Assembly (NCBI RefSeq): GCF_000407545.1
Contig: NZ_ASWH01000002.1
Location: forward strand, 186,001 to 250,000
Length of the DNA: 64,000 bases
Direction: 5' to 3'
Source of the DNA: Enterococcus gilvus ATCC BAA-350
GTDB lineage: Bacteria > Bacillota > Bacilli > Lactobacillales > Enterococcaceae
Shown here: positions 1 to 11,261 of the stretch, one piece after another
Numbering within the stretch: position 1 is the first letter of the stretch
How the letters are laid out: the number at the start of each line of letters is the position of its first letter
Notes under the pieces: model-generated
What the model was told of the DNA's origin: nothing
Database searches by the model: none
The model's input: the letters and a program-made list of their open reading frames with translations, nothing else
Position numbers and translations under genes: made by a program

Positions 1-285
1 GTGCTGGATCATTATGCAGATATATACACGAAGAAAATGCAGATGTCTCCAATTAAAACGGAGTTGCCAAAAGATGTCGATTATTCAAGTTTGTATTTGA
101 GAATCCGAAAAGATATGGACAATACCGGGGAGCAATTTATGAAGCCATGGGATACCTATCTGGATTCTTCAACGAATACGATCGTTCAGGACAACTTGCT
201 GCTTGTAGGATCGGGAGACATGAAAATTCAAGATTTTGTCAAAATGATCGATGATTCGATCAAAGTGAACGTCACAGATCAATAA
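1..285 (+). CDS. ABC sugar-binding lipoprotein, C-terminal fragment (MsmE-like)
   Basis: Only the last 94 or so residues are present and the gene runs in from before the window, so the GTG at position 1 is probably an internal codon. The fragment ends with a helical stretch (LVGSGDMKIQDFVKMIDDS) typical of the C-terminus of extracellular solute-binding proteins family 1. The assignment rests mainly on position: it ends 13 bases before two MsmF/MsmG-type permeases. In the family this lipoprotein captures the oligosaccharide outside the cell and delivers it to the permeases. Confidence 0.75.
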   Translation: MLDHYADIYTKKMQMSPIKTELPKDVDYSSLYLRIRKDMDNTGEQFMKPWDTYLDSSTNTIVQDNLLLVGSGDMKIQDFVKMIDDSIKVNVTDQ

Positions 286-298
286 TGGAGGGGAAAAT

Positions 299-1249
299 AT
301 GGGTGTTTTACGTGATAAGAAAGCATTTTTCGTTTTTTTGATGCCTGGCTTGCTGTTCTATCTGCTCTCTGTTTTTTATCCAATCACGGAGTCGCTTCGT
401 TTAAGTTTTATTAAATGGAACGGCATCACTCCGCAACAATTTGTTGGGTTGGATAATTACAAGCGGCTTTTTCAAGACCCGGTGTTTTATAAAGCATTAA
501 TCAATAATTTAATTTATTTAGTTATTGTTGTCATTATTCAATTGTCGATTGGGTTACTATTTGCGGTACTGCTGACGTACTTGAAAAAACGGGCGAATTT
601 AGTCAAGACGCTCTATTATGTTCCATGTATCGTTACGACAGTCGCCATCGCGCAACTCTTCAGAAGTATTTATTCAACACAGCCAGAAGGCTTGCTGAAT
701 CAGATGTTATCGGCAGTAGGGTTAGGAGGACTGGCGACTTCTTGGTTGACGAATTTGAATACGGTGCTAGGTGCCGTCTCGATTCCCGAAGGCTGGCGCT
801 TCATCGGAATGTATATGGTAATCTTTTATGCAGCCCTCGTCTCATTAGATGAATCGGTGTATGAAGCAGCGAAAATCGATGGCGCTACAGAACTACAAAT
901 CCTCTTCAAAATCAAGATTCCCATGATCAAAGACATTCTGCTGCTCACCTTTACGATGTGCTTGACAGGTGCTCTGAGAGGGTTTGATATTCCTTACTTG
1001 CTGACAAACGGCGGTCCAGGGAATGCAAGCGAATTAATGTCCACATATATGTACAAACAGGCCTTTACCAATAACCAATATGGATATGGGAGCGCCTTGG
1101 CCGTCTTTATCATTATAGAAAGTGTCTTGATCATCTTTATTTTAAGAAAAATATTTGAGAATTACGATGTGAAGGCGCAGAAAAAGGCAGCGAAGCAGGC
1201 ACTGGCATTAAGTAAACGCAAAAATAACAAAGAAGGGCGCGTGGCGTAA
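299..1249 (+). CDS. msmF: ABC sugar transporter permease (MsmF-like)
   Basis: A 316-residue inner-membrane permease of the carbohydrate uptake CUT1 class. It has an N-terminal membrane segment, several further hydrophobic helices and the ATPase-contact EAA loop (EAAKIDGA, about residues 189-196). The ATG is preceded by GGAGGGG at good spacing. The stop overlaps the next start (TAATGA), which indicates translational coupling with the second permease. With the next protein it should form the heterodimeric channel for the sugar captured by the upstream binding protein. The fructan-type enzymes that follow make fructo-oligosaccharide or sucrose the likely substrate, by inference. Confidence 0.9.
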   Translation: MGVLRDKKAFFVFLMPGLLFYLLSVFYPITESLRLSFIKWNGITPQQFVGLDNYKRLFQDPVFYKALINNLIYLVIVVIIQLSIGLLFAVLLTYLKKRANLVKTLYYVPCIVTTVAIAQLFRSIYSTQPEGLLNQMLSAVGLGGLATSWLTNLNTVLGAVSIPEGWRFIGMYMVIFYAALVSLDESVYEAAKIDGATELQILFKIKIPMIKDILLLTFTMCLTGALRGFDIPYLLTNGGPGNASELMSTYMYKQAFTNNQYGYGSALAVFIIIESVLIIFILRKIFENYDVKAQKKAAKQALALSKRKNNKEGRVA

Positions 1250-2076
1250 TGAAAGAGAAGGCAATAAAGTACTTGTTTATCCTTTTATTGATCGTCTTTT
1301 TGATCATACAGATCTACCCTGTGATCTGGCTGTTCATTGCAAGTTTGAAAGACTCCGTAGAACTATCGACGACGCCATTCTCATTGCCGAAAGCTGTGAC
1401 ATTTGAGAATTATAAAAATGTGCTGGGAGACGGTGTCATAGGCGGTTATATGTGGAACAGTTTGAAGATCACCATGATCTCGCTGGTGCTGATCCTCGTA
1501 TTAAGTGCAACGATCGGCTTTGCGTTATCAAAATTTCGCTATAAACACAGCAAAAAGATCTATTCATTTTTCATGTTCGGCATCATGGTGCCTGTCCAAA
1601 TCACACTGATTCCATTGTTCATTTTTTATAGCAAAATCGGGATCTTAAATACCAGTATGGCGATGGTCCTGCCGCAAGTCGGCTTTGCATTGCCGCTCTC
1701 TGTCATGATGTTTGTCAATTTCTACAGTTTTGTTCCTGATGAACTGATTGAGGCCGGGATCGTAGACGGCTGTTCACCGTATCGGGTCTTTTTACAAATC
1801 GTCGCACCGTTGGCGAGAAATACGATGATCACGATCGCTTCAATGTACAGTATTTTGATCTGGAACGACTTCATATTTGCCAATACATTTATCAGCGATT
1901 CTTCTGCCAAAACCATCACCATGGGCTTAAAGGATTACGTGGGCGCGTTTGGAAATGTGGATTGGGGCGCGACCTACGCGGCGATATCGATCGCCATTTT
2001 GCCACCAATCTTGATTTACTTCTCGCTGAATAAATGGGTGACTTCGGGCATGACTGCTGGCGCGACGAAAGGATAG
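1249..2076 (+). CDS. msmG: ABC sugar transporter permease (MsmG-like)
   Basis: A 275-residue CUT1 permease of the MalG/MsmG type with about six hydrophobic helices. Its EAA loop reads EAGIVDGC (about residues 168-175) and contacts the ATPase. The start overlaps the stop of the previous permease. It is the second half of the membrane channel. The GH32 gene begins three bases after its stop, so uptake and hydrolysis are co-transcribed. Confidence 0.9.
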   Translation: MKEKAIKYLFILLLIVFLIIQIYPVIWLFIASLKDSVELSTTPFSLPKAVTFENYKNVLGDGVIGGYMWNSLKITMISLVLILVLSATIGFALSKFRYKHSKKIYSFFMFGIMVPVQITLIPLFIFYSKIGILNTSMAMVLPQVGFALPLSVMMFVNFYSFVPDELIEAGIVDGCSPYRVFLQIVAPLARNTMITIASMYSILIWNDFIFANTFISDSSAKTITMGLKDYVGAFGNVDWGATYAAISIAILPPILIYFSLNKWVTSGMTAGATKG

Positions 2077-2079
2077 CTT

Positions 2080-3528
2080 ATGGAGAACAAAGCAAATCAA
2101 TATATCGAAACAAATAGAGCGTTGGCCGTAAAAAGCTCCCAACAGCCTATCCTTCACTTTACACCGTCGTTAGGATGGATGAATGATCCAAATGGACTGA
2201 TCTTCTTCAAAGGAGAATATCATCTGTTTTATCAATACCACCCCTACCAAACAAAATGGCATCAAATGTATTGGGGCCACGCGGTAAGCCACGATCTAAT
2301 CACTTGGCAGGAGCTGCCGATCGCTTTGGCACCTTCTGAGGTATACGAAGATAGCCCGGAAGGCGGGTGCTTTTCGGGAACAGCGATAGAACACGAAGGC
2401 ACGCTTTATCTATTCTATACAGCCGTCGCGAAAAATGCGGCAGGGCAACTGGTCCAAAAGCAATGCGTCGCAATGAGCGAAGACGGCCGGCATTTTTCAA
2501 AATACGAAAACAACCCCATCCTTCAAAACGATTCTCTCGGAAAGAAGAATCCTCATTTTAGAGATCCTAAAGTGTGGCAAAAAGATCATACCTTCTACAT
2601 GCTTGTCGGTGTTAGTCAAGACAACGTTGGGAAGTTGATTCTCTACCGATCAGAGAATCTTATAGAGTGGACACTGATGGGTGTCGCCTTTGAAGAACCC
2701 AATGCGTGGATGCTGGAATGTCCAGATTTTTACGAATTAGATGGCAAGGACGTATTGACCTTTTCACCAGTAGGAATAAAAGGCGAATATTCGAGTTATC
2801 TGATTGGTCGCCTGGATTACGAGAAGGGGCGATTCCAAGTAGAATCGAGGGGCATTCTTGATTATGGCGTTGATTTTTATGCGCCTCAGACCTATCTAAC
2901 ACCAGAGGGGGAACGGTATGTTATCGGCTGGCAAAACGGTTGGGAATGGATGGATGAGTGGAACGGCTTCGGTGAATTAACAGAAAATAGCTGGTGTGGT
3001 GCGATGAGCATACCAAGAAAAGTCATACGAAAAGACGATCGGCTGCACGCTTTATTACCAAAGGAAATCGCGCAATTGAAAGCGGCAGAGACGGTCATTT
3101 ATGATACACAAACCGATGGATACCAAAAGTCCTTTTCCACGATTCAAAAGCCTACGCTCATCGAATTGTCGCTGGAAACAGGAGAAACACCGATCACGCT
3201 GATGTTTAAGGATAAACGAACAGGACAGACAGACACGTTCACCATTGAGAAACACCTAGGTTACCATTCTGAGGGTAATCCTTTGGGAAGAAAGGATATC
3301 ACGCTGCCGCTTTCCAGTAGAAGTAAGACCCTCAAGATTCTGCTGGATCTATATGCTATAGAAGTCTTTGATGAGGACGAAGGAACGGTATTAAGCGTGA
3401 ATAGCTTTTTCAAAGGCACGCTCGCTCGCGATTTTTCCTTCAGCTGCAGCGAAAAAGGGCGGCTCAAACAGGTGGTAGTAACAGAACTGAATGTAAAACA
3501 AATGATCAAGAGATCTGTGAAGGGGTAG
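2080..3528 (+). CDS. GH32 beta-fructosidase / sucrose-6-phosphate hydrolase
   Basis: A 482-residue cytoplasmic glycoside hydrolase family 32 enzyme with no signal peptide. The family triad is visible: WMNDPNG with nucleophile D36, HFRDP with transition-state residue D162, and ECPDF with acid/base E213. The C-terminal beta-sandwich follows from about residue 340. It cleaves terminal beta-fructosyl units from sucrose, sucrose-6-phosphate or short fructans. An ABC importer delivers unphosphorylated sugar, so a BfrA-like role on fructo-oligosaccharides fits better than sucrose-6-phosphate hydrolysis, but the sequence alone cannot separate them. The ATG at 2080 has AAAGGA in the end of the preceding gene. 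Confidence 0.9.
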   Translation: MENKANQYIETNRALAVKSSQQPILHFTPSLGWMNDPNGLIFFKGEYHLFYQYHPYQTKWHQMYWGHAVSHDLITWQELPIALAPSEVYEDSPEGGCFSGTAIEHEGTLYLFYTAVAKNAAGQLVQKQCVAMSEDGRHFSKYENNPILQNDSLGKKNPHFRDPKVWQKDHTFYMLVGVSQDNVGKLILYRSENLIEWTLMGVAFEEPNAWMLECPDFYELDGKDVLTFSPVGIKGEYSSYLIGRLDYEKGRFQVESRGILDYGVDFYAPQTYLTPEGERYVIGWQNGWEWMDEWNGFGELTENSWCGAMSIPRKVIRKDDRLHALLPKEIAQLKAAETVIYDTQTDGYQKSFSTIQKPTLIELSLETGETPITLMFKDKRTGQTDTFTIEKHLGYHSEGNPLGRKDITLPLSSRSKTLKILLDLYAIEVFDEDEGTVLSVNSFFKGTLARDFSFSCSEKGRLKQVVVTELNVKQMIKRSVKG

Positions 3529-3535
3529 ATGAAAG

Positions 3536-4405
3536 ATGTTTGGAAGTATCGAAGCAGGAGGAACGAAATTTGTCTGTGCGGTAGCAACGGATGACTTAGA
3601 GATCGTGAAGCGGGACAGCTTCCCCACCACGAAGCCTGAAGAAACCATGAAAGCTGTCCTCGAATTTTTTTCGCCATATAGAGAAACGCTGAAAGGAATA
3701 GGCATCGGTTCATTCGGTCCCATTGATATTCAGCACGAATCGCCAACCTATGGCTACATCACTTCTACACCAAAATTGGACTGGCAGCAGTTTGACTTTG
3801 TGGGAAAAGTGAAGAAGGCTTTTCCTATACCAGTTGCTTGGACCACGGACGTGAATGCAGCCGCCTATGGAGAATCTGTTTTAGGGAATGGCAAGGGACG
3901 GTCGAGCATCGTTTATTATACGATCGGAACCGGCATCGGGGGCGGCGCACTGCAATACGGACGCTTTATCGAAGGATTCAGCCATCCAGAAATGGGGCAT
4001 ATGCTGGTGAATCGACATCCAGCGGACACATACGAGGGAAATTGTCCGTTCCATAAAAATTGCTTAGAGGGTATGGCTTCCGGTCCAGCGATCGAAAAAA
4101 GAGCTGGGAAAAAGGGGCAAGACTTGAGTGAAGAAGATGCGCAATGGGAGCTGGAAGCCTATTACCTTGCGCAATGTGCCTACAATACGACACTAATGCT
4201 TTCACCTGATGTCATTATTTTTGGTGGAGGTGTCATGAAGCAACGCCAAGTGTTAGAGAAAATGAAGGCAGCCTTCAAAGAATTGTTGAAGGATTATGTG
4301 GAGGTACCAGAACTCGATCAATACCTTGTGCTTCCGAAATTAGGAGACAACGCGGGAACATACGGGTGTCTGGCATTAGCAAAAGAACAGCAGCTGCATT
4401 CTTAA
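3536..4405 (+). CDS. scrK: ROK-family fructokinase
   Basis: A 289-residue sugar kinase of the ROK family. The N-terminal phosphate-binding loop reads IEAGGTKF, a second glycine-rich loop reads TIGTGIGGG, and the zinc-type motif H-x-C-x4-H-x4-C appears as GNCPFHKNCLEG. This matches Firmicute fructokinases, which phosphorylate fructose to fructose-6-phosphate with ATP. It follows the GH32 gene by 7 bases, so fructose freed by that enzyme would enter glycolysis directly. An in-frame-looking ATG seven bases upstream is in another frame. Confidence 0.88.
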   Translation: MFGSIEAGGTKFVCAVATDDLEIVKRDSFPTTKPEETMKAVLEFFSPYRETLKGIGIGSFGPIDIQHESPTYGYITSTPKLDWQQFDFVGKVKKAFPIPVAWTTDVNAAAYGESVLGNGKGRSSIVYYTIGTGIGGGALQYGRFIEGFSHPEMGHMLVNRHPADTYEGNCPFHKNCLEGMASGPAIEKRAGKKGQDLSEEDAQWELEAYYLAQCAYNTTLMLSPDVIIFGGGVMKQRQVLEKMKAAFKELLKDYVEVPELDQYLVLPKLGDNAGTYGCLALAKEQQLHS

Positions 4406-4429
4406 TAGGAAAGAAAAGGGTGAACACAT

Positions 4430-5539
4430 ATGACAGAACTAAGTTTAAAACATATTCATAAGAAATACGACAATGCAAAAACGTATTCAGTGACTGATTT
4501 TGATTTAGAGATCAAGGACAAAGAATTTATTGTATTTGTTGGTCCATCAGGCTGCGGAAAATCCACGACCTTGCGCATGATCGCCGGGTTAGAAGATATC
4601 TCGGAGGGAGATTTTACGATTGATGGTCAGCGGATGAATGATGTAGCTCCCAAAGACCGAGACATCGCCATGGTTTTTCAGAATTATGCGCTGTACCCAC
4701 ATATGACCGTTTTTGATAACATGGCGTTTGGCTTAAAGCTTCGTAAATACGATAAAAGTGAAATCGCGAAACGAGTCGAAAACGCCGCCGAAATATTAGG
4801 GCTTTCAGACTATTTGTATCGAAAACCAGCGGCGCTATCTGGTGGACAAAGACAGCGTGTTGCTCTTGGAAGAGCGATCGTCCGTGACGCACGAGTCTTT
4901 TTGATGGATGAGCCATTATCGAATTTGGATGCTAAGTTGAGAGTTTCGATGCGTGCCGAGATCGCCAAATTGCATCAACGGTTAGAGACGACAACGATTT
5001 ACGTGACCCATGACCAGACCGAAGCAATGACCATGGCCGACCGAATCGTCATCATGAAAGACGGCGTGATCCAGCAAGTCGGCTCGCCGCAAGAAGTCTA
5101 TAACACGCCCGTGAATGTTTTCGTGGCAGGATTTATTGGTTCGCCAGCAATGAATTTTTTTCACGTAACATTGAAAGATGGGGTGCTGACGAATCATCAT
5201 GGCTTAAAGCTGCGGATACCTGAAGGGAAGAATAAAGTATTAAAAGAAAAAGGCTATGAAGGAAAAAAAGTGATATTTGGGATTCGTCCAGAAGACATCC
5301 ATGGCGAACAAATCGCTCTTGATACTGCCCCTCAATCAACCGTCCGTGCGCAAGTGGTCGTTTCAGAGCTGCTAGGGGCAGAAACGATGCTTTATTCCGT
5401 CATCGGTGACACCGAGTTTGTGGCAAAAGTGGATGCGAGAAATTTCCATGAACCGGGAACCTCTGTCGATTTAGCCTTTGATCTAAACAAAGGAAATTTC
5501 TTCGATAAAGAAACCGAAGCAGTCATCAAACTGCCATAA
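4430..5539 (+). CDS. msmK: ABC transporter ATPase for sugars (MsmK/UgpC type)
   Basis: A 369-residue MalK-class ATPase. Walker A (GPSGCGKST, about residues 38-46), signature (LSGGQRQR, about 136), Walker B (VFLMDEPLSNLD, about 154) and the switch histidine in VTHDQTEAM are intact. The C-terminal third is the regulatory OB/TOBE region typical of MsmK. It energises the msmF/msmG permeases. MsmK proteins commonly serve several importers, so it may not be dedicated to this operon. It is the last gene before a terminator. Confidence 0.93.
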   Translation: MTELSLKHIHKKYDNAKTYSVTDFDLEIKDKEFIVFVGPSGCGKSTTLRMIAGLEDISEGDFTIDGQRMNDVAPKDRDIAMVFQNYALYPHMTVFDNMAFGLKLRKYDKSEIAKRVENAAEILGLSDYLYRKPAALSGGQRQRVALGRAIVRDARVFLMDEPLSNLDAKLRVSMRAEIAKLHQRLETTTIYVTHDQTEAMTMADRIVIMKDGVIQQVGSPQEVYNTPVNVFVAGFIGSPAMNFFHVTLKDGVLTNHHGLKLRIPEGKNKVLKEKGYEGKKVIFGIRPEDIHGEQIALDTAPQSTVRAQVVVSELLGAETMLYSVIGDTEFVAKVDARNFHEPGTSVDLAFDLNKGNFFDKETEAVIKLP

Positions 5540-5549
5540 TAATGAAATC

Positions 5550-5592
5550 CAGCGTTTTATCTCTGAAAAATGAGAAGAAACGCTGTTTTTTT
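5550..5592 (+). terminator. Rho-independent terminator after msmK
   Basis: CAGCGTTT pairs with AAACGCTG around an inner TCTC/GAGA helix, followed by seven T residues. It closes the fructan operon. Confidence 0.85.
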
Positions 5593-5603
5593 GTCCCTGA
5601 TTC

Positions 5604-5617
5604 TGGACTTAGGTCCA
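5604..5617. promoter_or_regulatory. Operator-like palindrome, copy 1
   Basis: TGGACTTAGGTCCA has TGGAC/GTCCA arms around 4 bases. It lies 74 bases before the EIIA start and is nearly the same as the site at 6225-6240. The best local candidate to bind it is the RpiR-type regulator at 9387, by inference. Confidence 0.55.
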
Positions 5618-5690
5618 TAAGGAGTGGCTACTATTGAATCGTTTGCAGCAACCTTTTACAGTTAGAACAAAGACTGAAAGGAGGAAGTTC

Positions 5691-6158
5691 ATGTTTTGGA
5701 AAAAAGAAAAAATAGATGCCCCGATTAGCGGACAGTTTCTGGCGTTGAGTGAGGTCGAAGACGATGTATTTTCCAGTGAGATGATGGGTCAAGGATTTGC
5801 TATTGAGCCGACCACTGAGACAATCGTCGCCCCTGCTAACGGAGAGGTGATCAGTGCGAATACGGACATGCGTCATGCGATAGGGCTGCGTTTGAAAAAT
5901 GGGTGCGAAGCCTTGATCCATGTTGGAATCGACACCGTATCCTTAAAAAATCAAGGCTTTTCTGTTTTTGTGAAGGAAGGTCAAACGATCAAGAAAGGGG
6001 AGCCGCTGCTCAAGTTTGATGGTCAGGTCATTAAGGATGCTGGATTGAAAGATACGGTGATTTTCATTGTAACAGATGCCAACGGGCGATCGTTGGAGAT
6101 ACCGACAGACTTGAAGAAAGTAGAGGCTGGGAAGACAACCGTGCTGCTCTTCAAATAG
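5691..6158 (+). CDS. PTS EIIA component, glucose family
   Basis: A 155-residue cytoplasmic phosphocarrier of the Crr/EIIA-Glc family. The two active-site histidines are H62 (MRHAIGL) and the phosphorylated H77 (LIHVGIDTV). The start is the ATG at 5691 because AAAGGAGG stands 6 bases before it; an earlier in-frame TTG at 5634 lacks such a site. The downstream EIICB lacks an A domain, so this protein should supply its phosphate. Palindromes flank it on both sides. Confidence 0.9.
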   Translation: MFWKKEKIDAPISGQFLALSEVEDDVFSSEMMGQGFAIEPTTETIVAPANGEVISANTDMRHAIGLRLKNGCEALIHVGIDTVSLKNQGFSVFVKEGQTIKKGEPLLKFDGQVIKDAGLKDTVIFIVTDANGRSLEIPTDLKKVEAGKTTVLLFK

Positions 6159-6224
6159 AAAATGTGGATCTTTATTTGAAACTCGTTATTAAAAACAGAT
6201 ATTTTCTAGTTTTGGTTCCTATTC

Positions 6225-6240
6225 TTGGACTTGGGTCCAA
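6225..6240. promoter_or_regulatory. Operator-like palindrome, copy 2
   Basis: TTGGACTTGGGTCCAA has 6-base arms around 4 bases. It shares the core TGGACTTRGGTCCA and a preceding ATTC with copy 1. Its place before EIICB suggests a second regulated promoter within the unit. Confidence 0.55.
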
Positions 6241-6256
6241 AGCGCCAGCGAAGGAT

Positions 6257-6270
6257 TGTAACGGGTTTCA
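6257..6270 (+). promoter_or_regulatory. Possible cre (CcpA) site
   Basis: TGTAACGGGTTTCA fits the catabolite-repression consensus except at the central C of the CG pair. It lies between the second palindrome and EIICB. Weak evidence. Confidence 0.3.
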
Positions 6271-6330
6271 TAAGTTGTTACTCTGGGGTTAAGAGATACG
6301 TATACTCAATAAAAGGAATGGAGAGAAACA

Positions 6331-9257
<2,927 letters not shown>

Positions 9258-9268
9258 GCGCCGTTCAG

Positions 9269-9308
9269 AAAAGTATTGATGGTTGGAAACGATCATTGAT
9301 ACTTTTTT
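9269..9308 (+). terminator. Terminator after GH4 gene
   Basis: AAAAGTAT pairs with ATACTTTT, with further pairing inside the stem, and runs into six T residues. The regulator downstream may therefore be transcribed partly or wholly on its own. Confidence 0.8.
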
Positions 9309-9386
9309 CCTTTTCAAACAGGATCAGGGCATTGCGTTCCTTTTTTTGTCAGGTAGAATAAGAAGAAAACGGAAAGGAGAAGGCCG

Positions 9387-10157
9387 ATGCTTTTTTCTGA
9401 TATTGTCAATCAACATTACGATAACTTAAACGACGGGGACCTTCAGATGGTCAAATGGATCAATGCCAATCTCAACGAAGTCCCCGCCATGGGAACCAAT
9501 GAATTTGCGAAAATCTGCCACTCTTCAAAATCCTCCGTCATTCGTTTTACACAAAAATTGGGCTTTACAGGTTTCAGTGAACTACGAAATTTTTTAAAAT
9601 GGCAAAGTAATCCAAACGATGCTGCGAAAGAAGGTCTTTTTAAAAATAGAATTTTTGCTGACGCAAAACGGACGATCACCTATCTCGAGGACAACAACTG
9701 GGAAACTATTTATCGTTCGCTAGAGCGTAGCCGAAACGTTTATTTATTAGGCACTGGCGTTACCCAGCAAAACCAAGCGGCAGAATTGCAGCGTCTCCTG
9801 CTGTTGATCGGAAAGCCAGCCCAAATGATCCCGGCCTCTTCACAATCCAACGAATTCAAACGGATCATGGAAAATATCAACGAAGAAGATTTGATCTTTG
9901 TACTGTCATTGTCCGGTGAAAATCAGCATCTTCTTAATGTACTGAATGTTCTCTCCACCCACCGAGCCACCATCGTCTCCATCACGAATATGCAGAACAA
10001 TGTCTTGTCCGGCCGCTCCGATCACTCCTTGTACGCCTCAAGTAGTCGTAGTCCAAACCCCAACGATTGGTGGCTTCAGACCGCCTCTTCTTTCTTTCTA
10101 GTGATCGAAGCCTTTGCTTTTGGGTATATGGATTATTGTCGAAGGGCTAGTGATTGA
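9387..10157 (+). CDS. RpiR-family regulator with SIS domain (GlvR-like)
   Basis: A 256-residue regulator. Residues about 1-75 form the RpiR helix-turn-helix (SSKSSVIRFTQKLGF is the recognition region). From about residue 110 a SIS domain (VYLLGTGVTQQNQAAEL) would sense a phosphosugar. In B. subtilis, GlvR of this family activates glvA-glvC, the same enzyme and transporter pair. Here it lies just after the GH4 gene, so control of the maltose-type PTS unit is the natural inference. The ATG has AAAGGAGAAGG at good distance. Its 3' end abuts a gene remnant. Confidence 0.85.
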   Translation: MLFSDIVNQHYDNLNDGDLQMVKWINANLNEVPAMGTNEFAKICHSSKSSVIRFTQKLGFTGFSELRNFLKWQSNPNDAAKEGLFKNRIFADAKRTITYLEDNNWETIYRSLERSRNVYLLGTGVTQQNQAAELQRLLLLIGKPAQMIPASSQSNEFKRIMENINEEDLIFVLSLSGENQHLLNVLNVLSTHRATIVSITNMQNNVLSGRSDHSLYASSSRSPNPNDWWLQTASSFFLVIEAFAFGYMDYCRRASD

Positions 10158-10561
10158 TACAGGAATGAAAGCGCGTTAATCTCAGATTATTCAATTGAAA
10201 CAGGCGTAAAACAAGCTTATTTGCTGAAGAAAAAGCTTGCGAAGTTGGAGAGTTCCATACCTGTTTATACAGGTAGCTTAAAGCAAACGATCGAGACTGC
10301 GGAATTGAGCTTTCCAAACCACCCAAAAATCCATTTGCCGAAGTTGGATGAAAAAGATTTTGGCTTATGGGAAGGCCTACGTGCAGACCAAATAAACCAA
10401 AGGTATCCTTTCTAATGAAAGCGATGGTTGGCAGCATTCGTACCATTCAGAAATTTTGCTTTCCGAAAGATAATTTCTGGGACATCCAGCTCCATCAGGA
10501 CAACTATACCGAACTACATGTGACAAACGGAACCTTCACTCGAATCGCTTCCAATGAGTAG
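10158..10561 (+). pseudogene. Remnant of a histidine phosphatase (phosphoglycerate mutase family)
   Basis: Directly after the RpiR stop the frame reads ETGVKQAYLLKKKLA, then SLKQTIETAEL and KDFGLWEGL, matching the middle of histidine phosphatases. It stops at 10413-10415. In another frame (10367-10561) the family's C-terminal part appears: GSIRTIQKF, QLHQDNYTELHVTNG. The N-terminal RHG catalytic motif is missing at the RpiR junction. About 70 codons holding the second catalytic arginine and histidine are missing between the two pieces. This is a decayed gene with an N-terminal loss and an internal deletion that shifts the frame. It cannot be active. Confidence 0.75.
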
Positions 10562-10602
10562 ACGAAGATCTATAAAAATATGTGCCACGAATAAGTCTCG
10601 AT

Positions 10603-10632
10603 ACCGATTAGAAACGCTGATCGGTTTTTTTT
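10603..10632 (+). terminator. Terminator
   Basis: ACCGATTAG pairs with CTGATCGGT around AAACG, followed by seven T residues. Confidence 0.8.
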
Positions 10633-10712
10633 ATGCGGTTATTCACTCCTGAAATTTAACAGATCTCTGCCAGCATCGGTCAAATAAAATAGTAGTGAAG
10701 TGTCGAGACGAA

Positions 10713-11261
10713 TTATTTAGGATGCCGTTTTTCTCGCCGCAACAGACTGGAGAGGAGCCGTTTCCGCGATTTTGGCGGGGAATCCTTCGTTGGATAGGCT
10801 GAAAGCGCCTCTCTCGTCGTCTCGCTTCCGCTATTTTTAACGGATTCCGCAGGTAATGCGGGTAAAGTTTCGCTGGATGATAGCTGATGCAAAGGAACAG
10901 TTGGCAGTGTAACAGTCGGAAAGTCGGGCTGGTTCCCGTGATTCTCCGCAACCGTAGACACTTCCACAGTATCCACGCGTTTACTCGCAGCACAGCCCGT
11001 CGCTTCTGTCGGTTCCTCCGCTTCCTCCGAAGAATCCGCGCTTCGGTCAAAAATCTCATGTTCGATCGTCGTCACGATCTTCGCAGTGACAACGGAATCA
11101 AAAAGCTTCACGCCGTCCTGTTCAAAAATATCTAAGCTGGTCAATAATTCACAGGCTTCTTTGATGGTCTCTGCGGACAAGTCGGTATCTATTCCTTTGT
11201 AAGTCCAATTGTGCTGTTTGCCTTGTTCGTTGGTAAATGTTGCGACTAATTTGTGTCTCAT
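10713..11261 (-). CDS. DUF2922-type protein with low-complexity tail
   Basis: A 182-residue protein of unknown function. Residues 1-70 resemble the DUF2922 fold seen in small Firmicute proteins (DLSAETIKEACELL then VVTAKIVTTIEHEIF). The remainder is rich in Ser, Glu, Thr and Pro and ends in a basic stretch (RKRLLSSLLRREKRHPK), so it is probably unstructured. DUF2922 proteins are usually only about 70 residues, which makes the tail unusual. It overlaps the end of the upstream gene by four bases and has an AAAGGA site, so the two are translationally coupled. There is no signal peptide. Confidence 0.6.
   Translation of the reverse strand: MRHKLVATFTNEQGKQHNWTYKGIDTDLSAETIKEACELLTSLDIFEQDGVKLFDSVVTAKIVTTIEHEIFDRSADSSEEAEEPTEATGCAASKRVDTVEVSTVAENHGNQPDFPTVTLPTVPLHQLSSSETLPALPAESVKNSGSETTREALSAYPTKDSPPKSRKRLLSSLLRREKRHPK

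Noticed and set aside
3261..3746. 161-codon reverse frame opposite the GH32 and fructokinase genes
   Set aside because: It lies wholly against two well-supported genes, crosses their junction, has no ribosome site and a composition typical of an antisense shadow.
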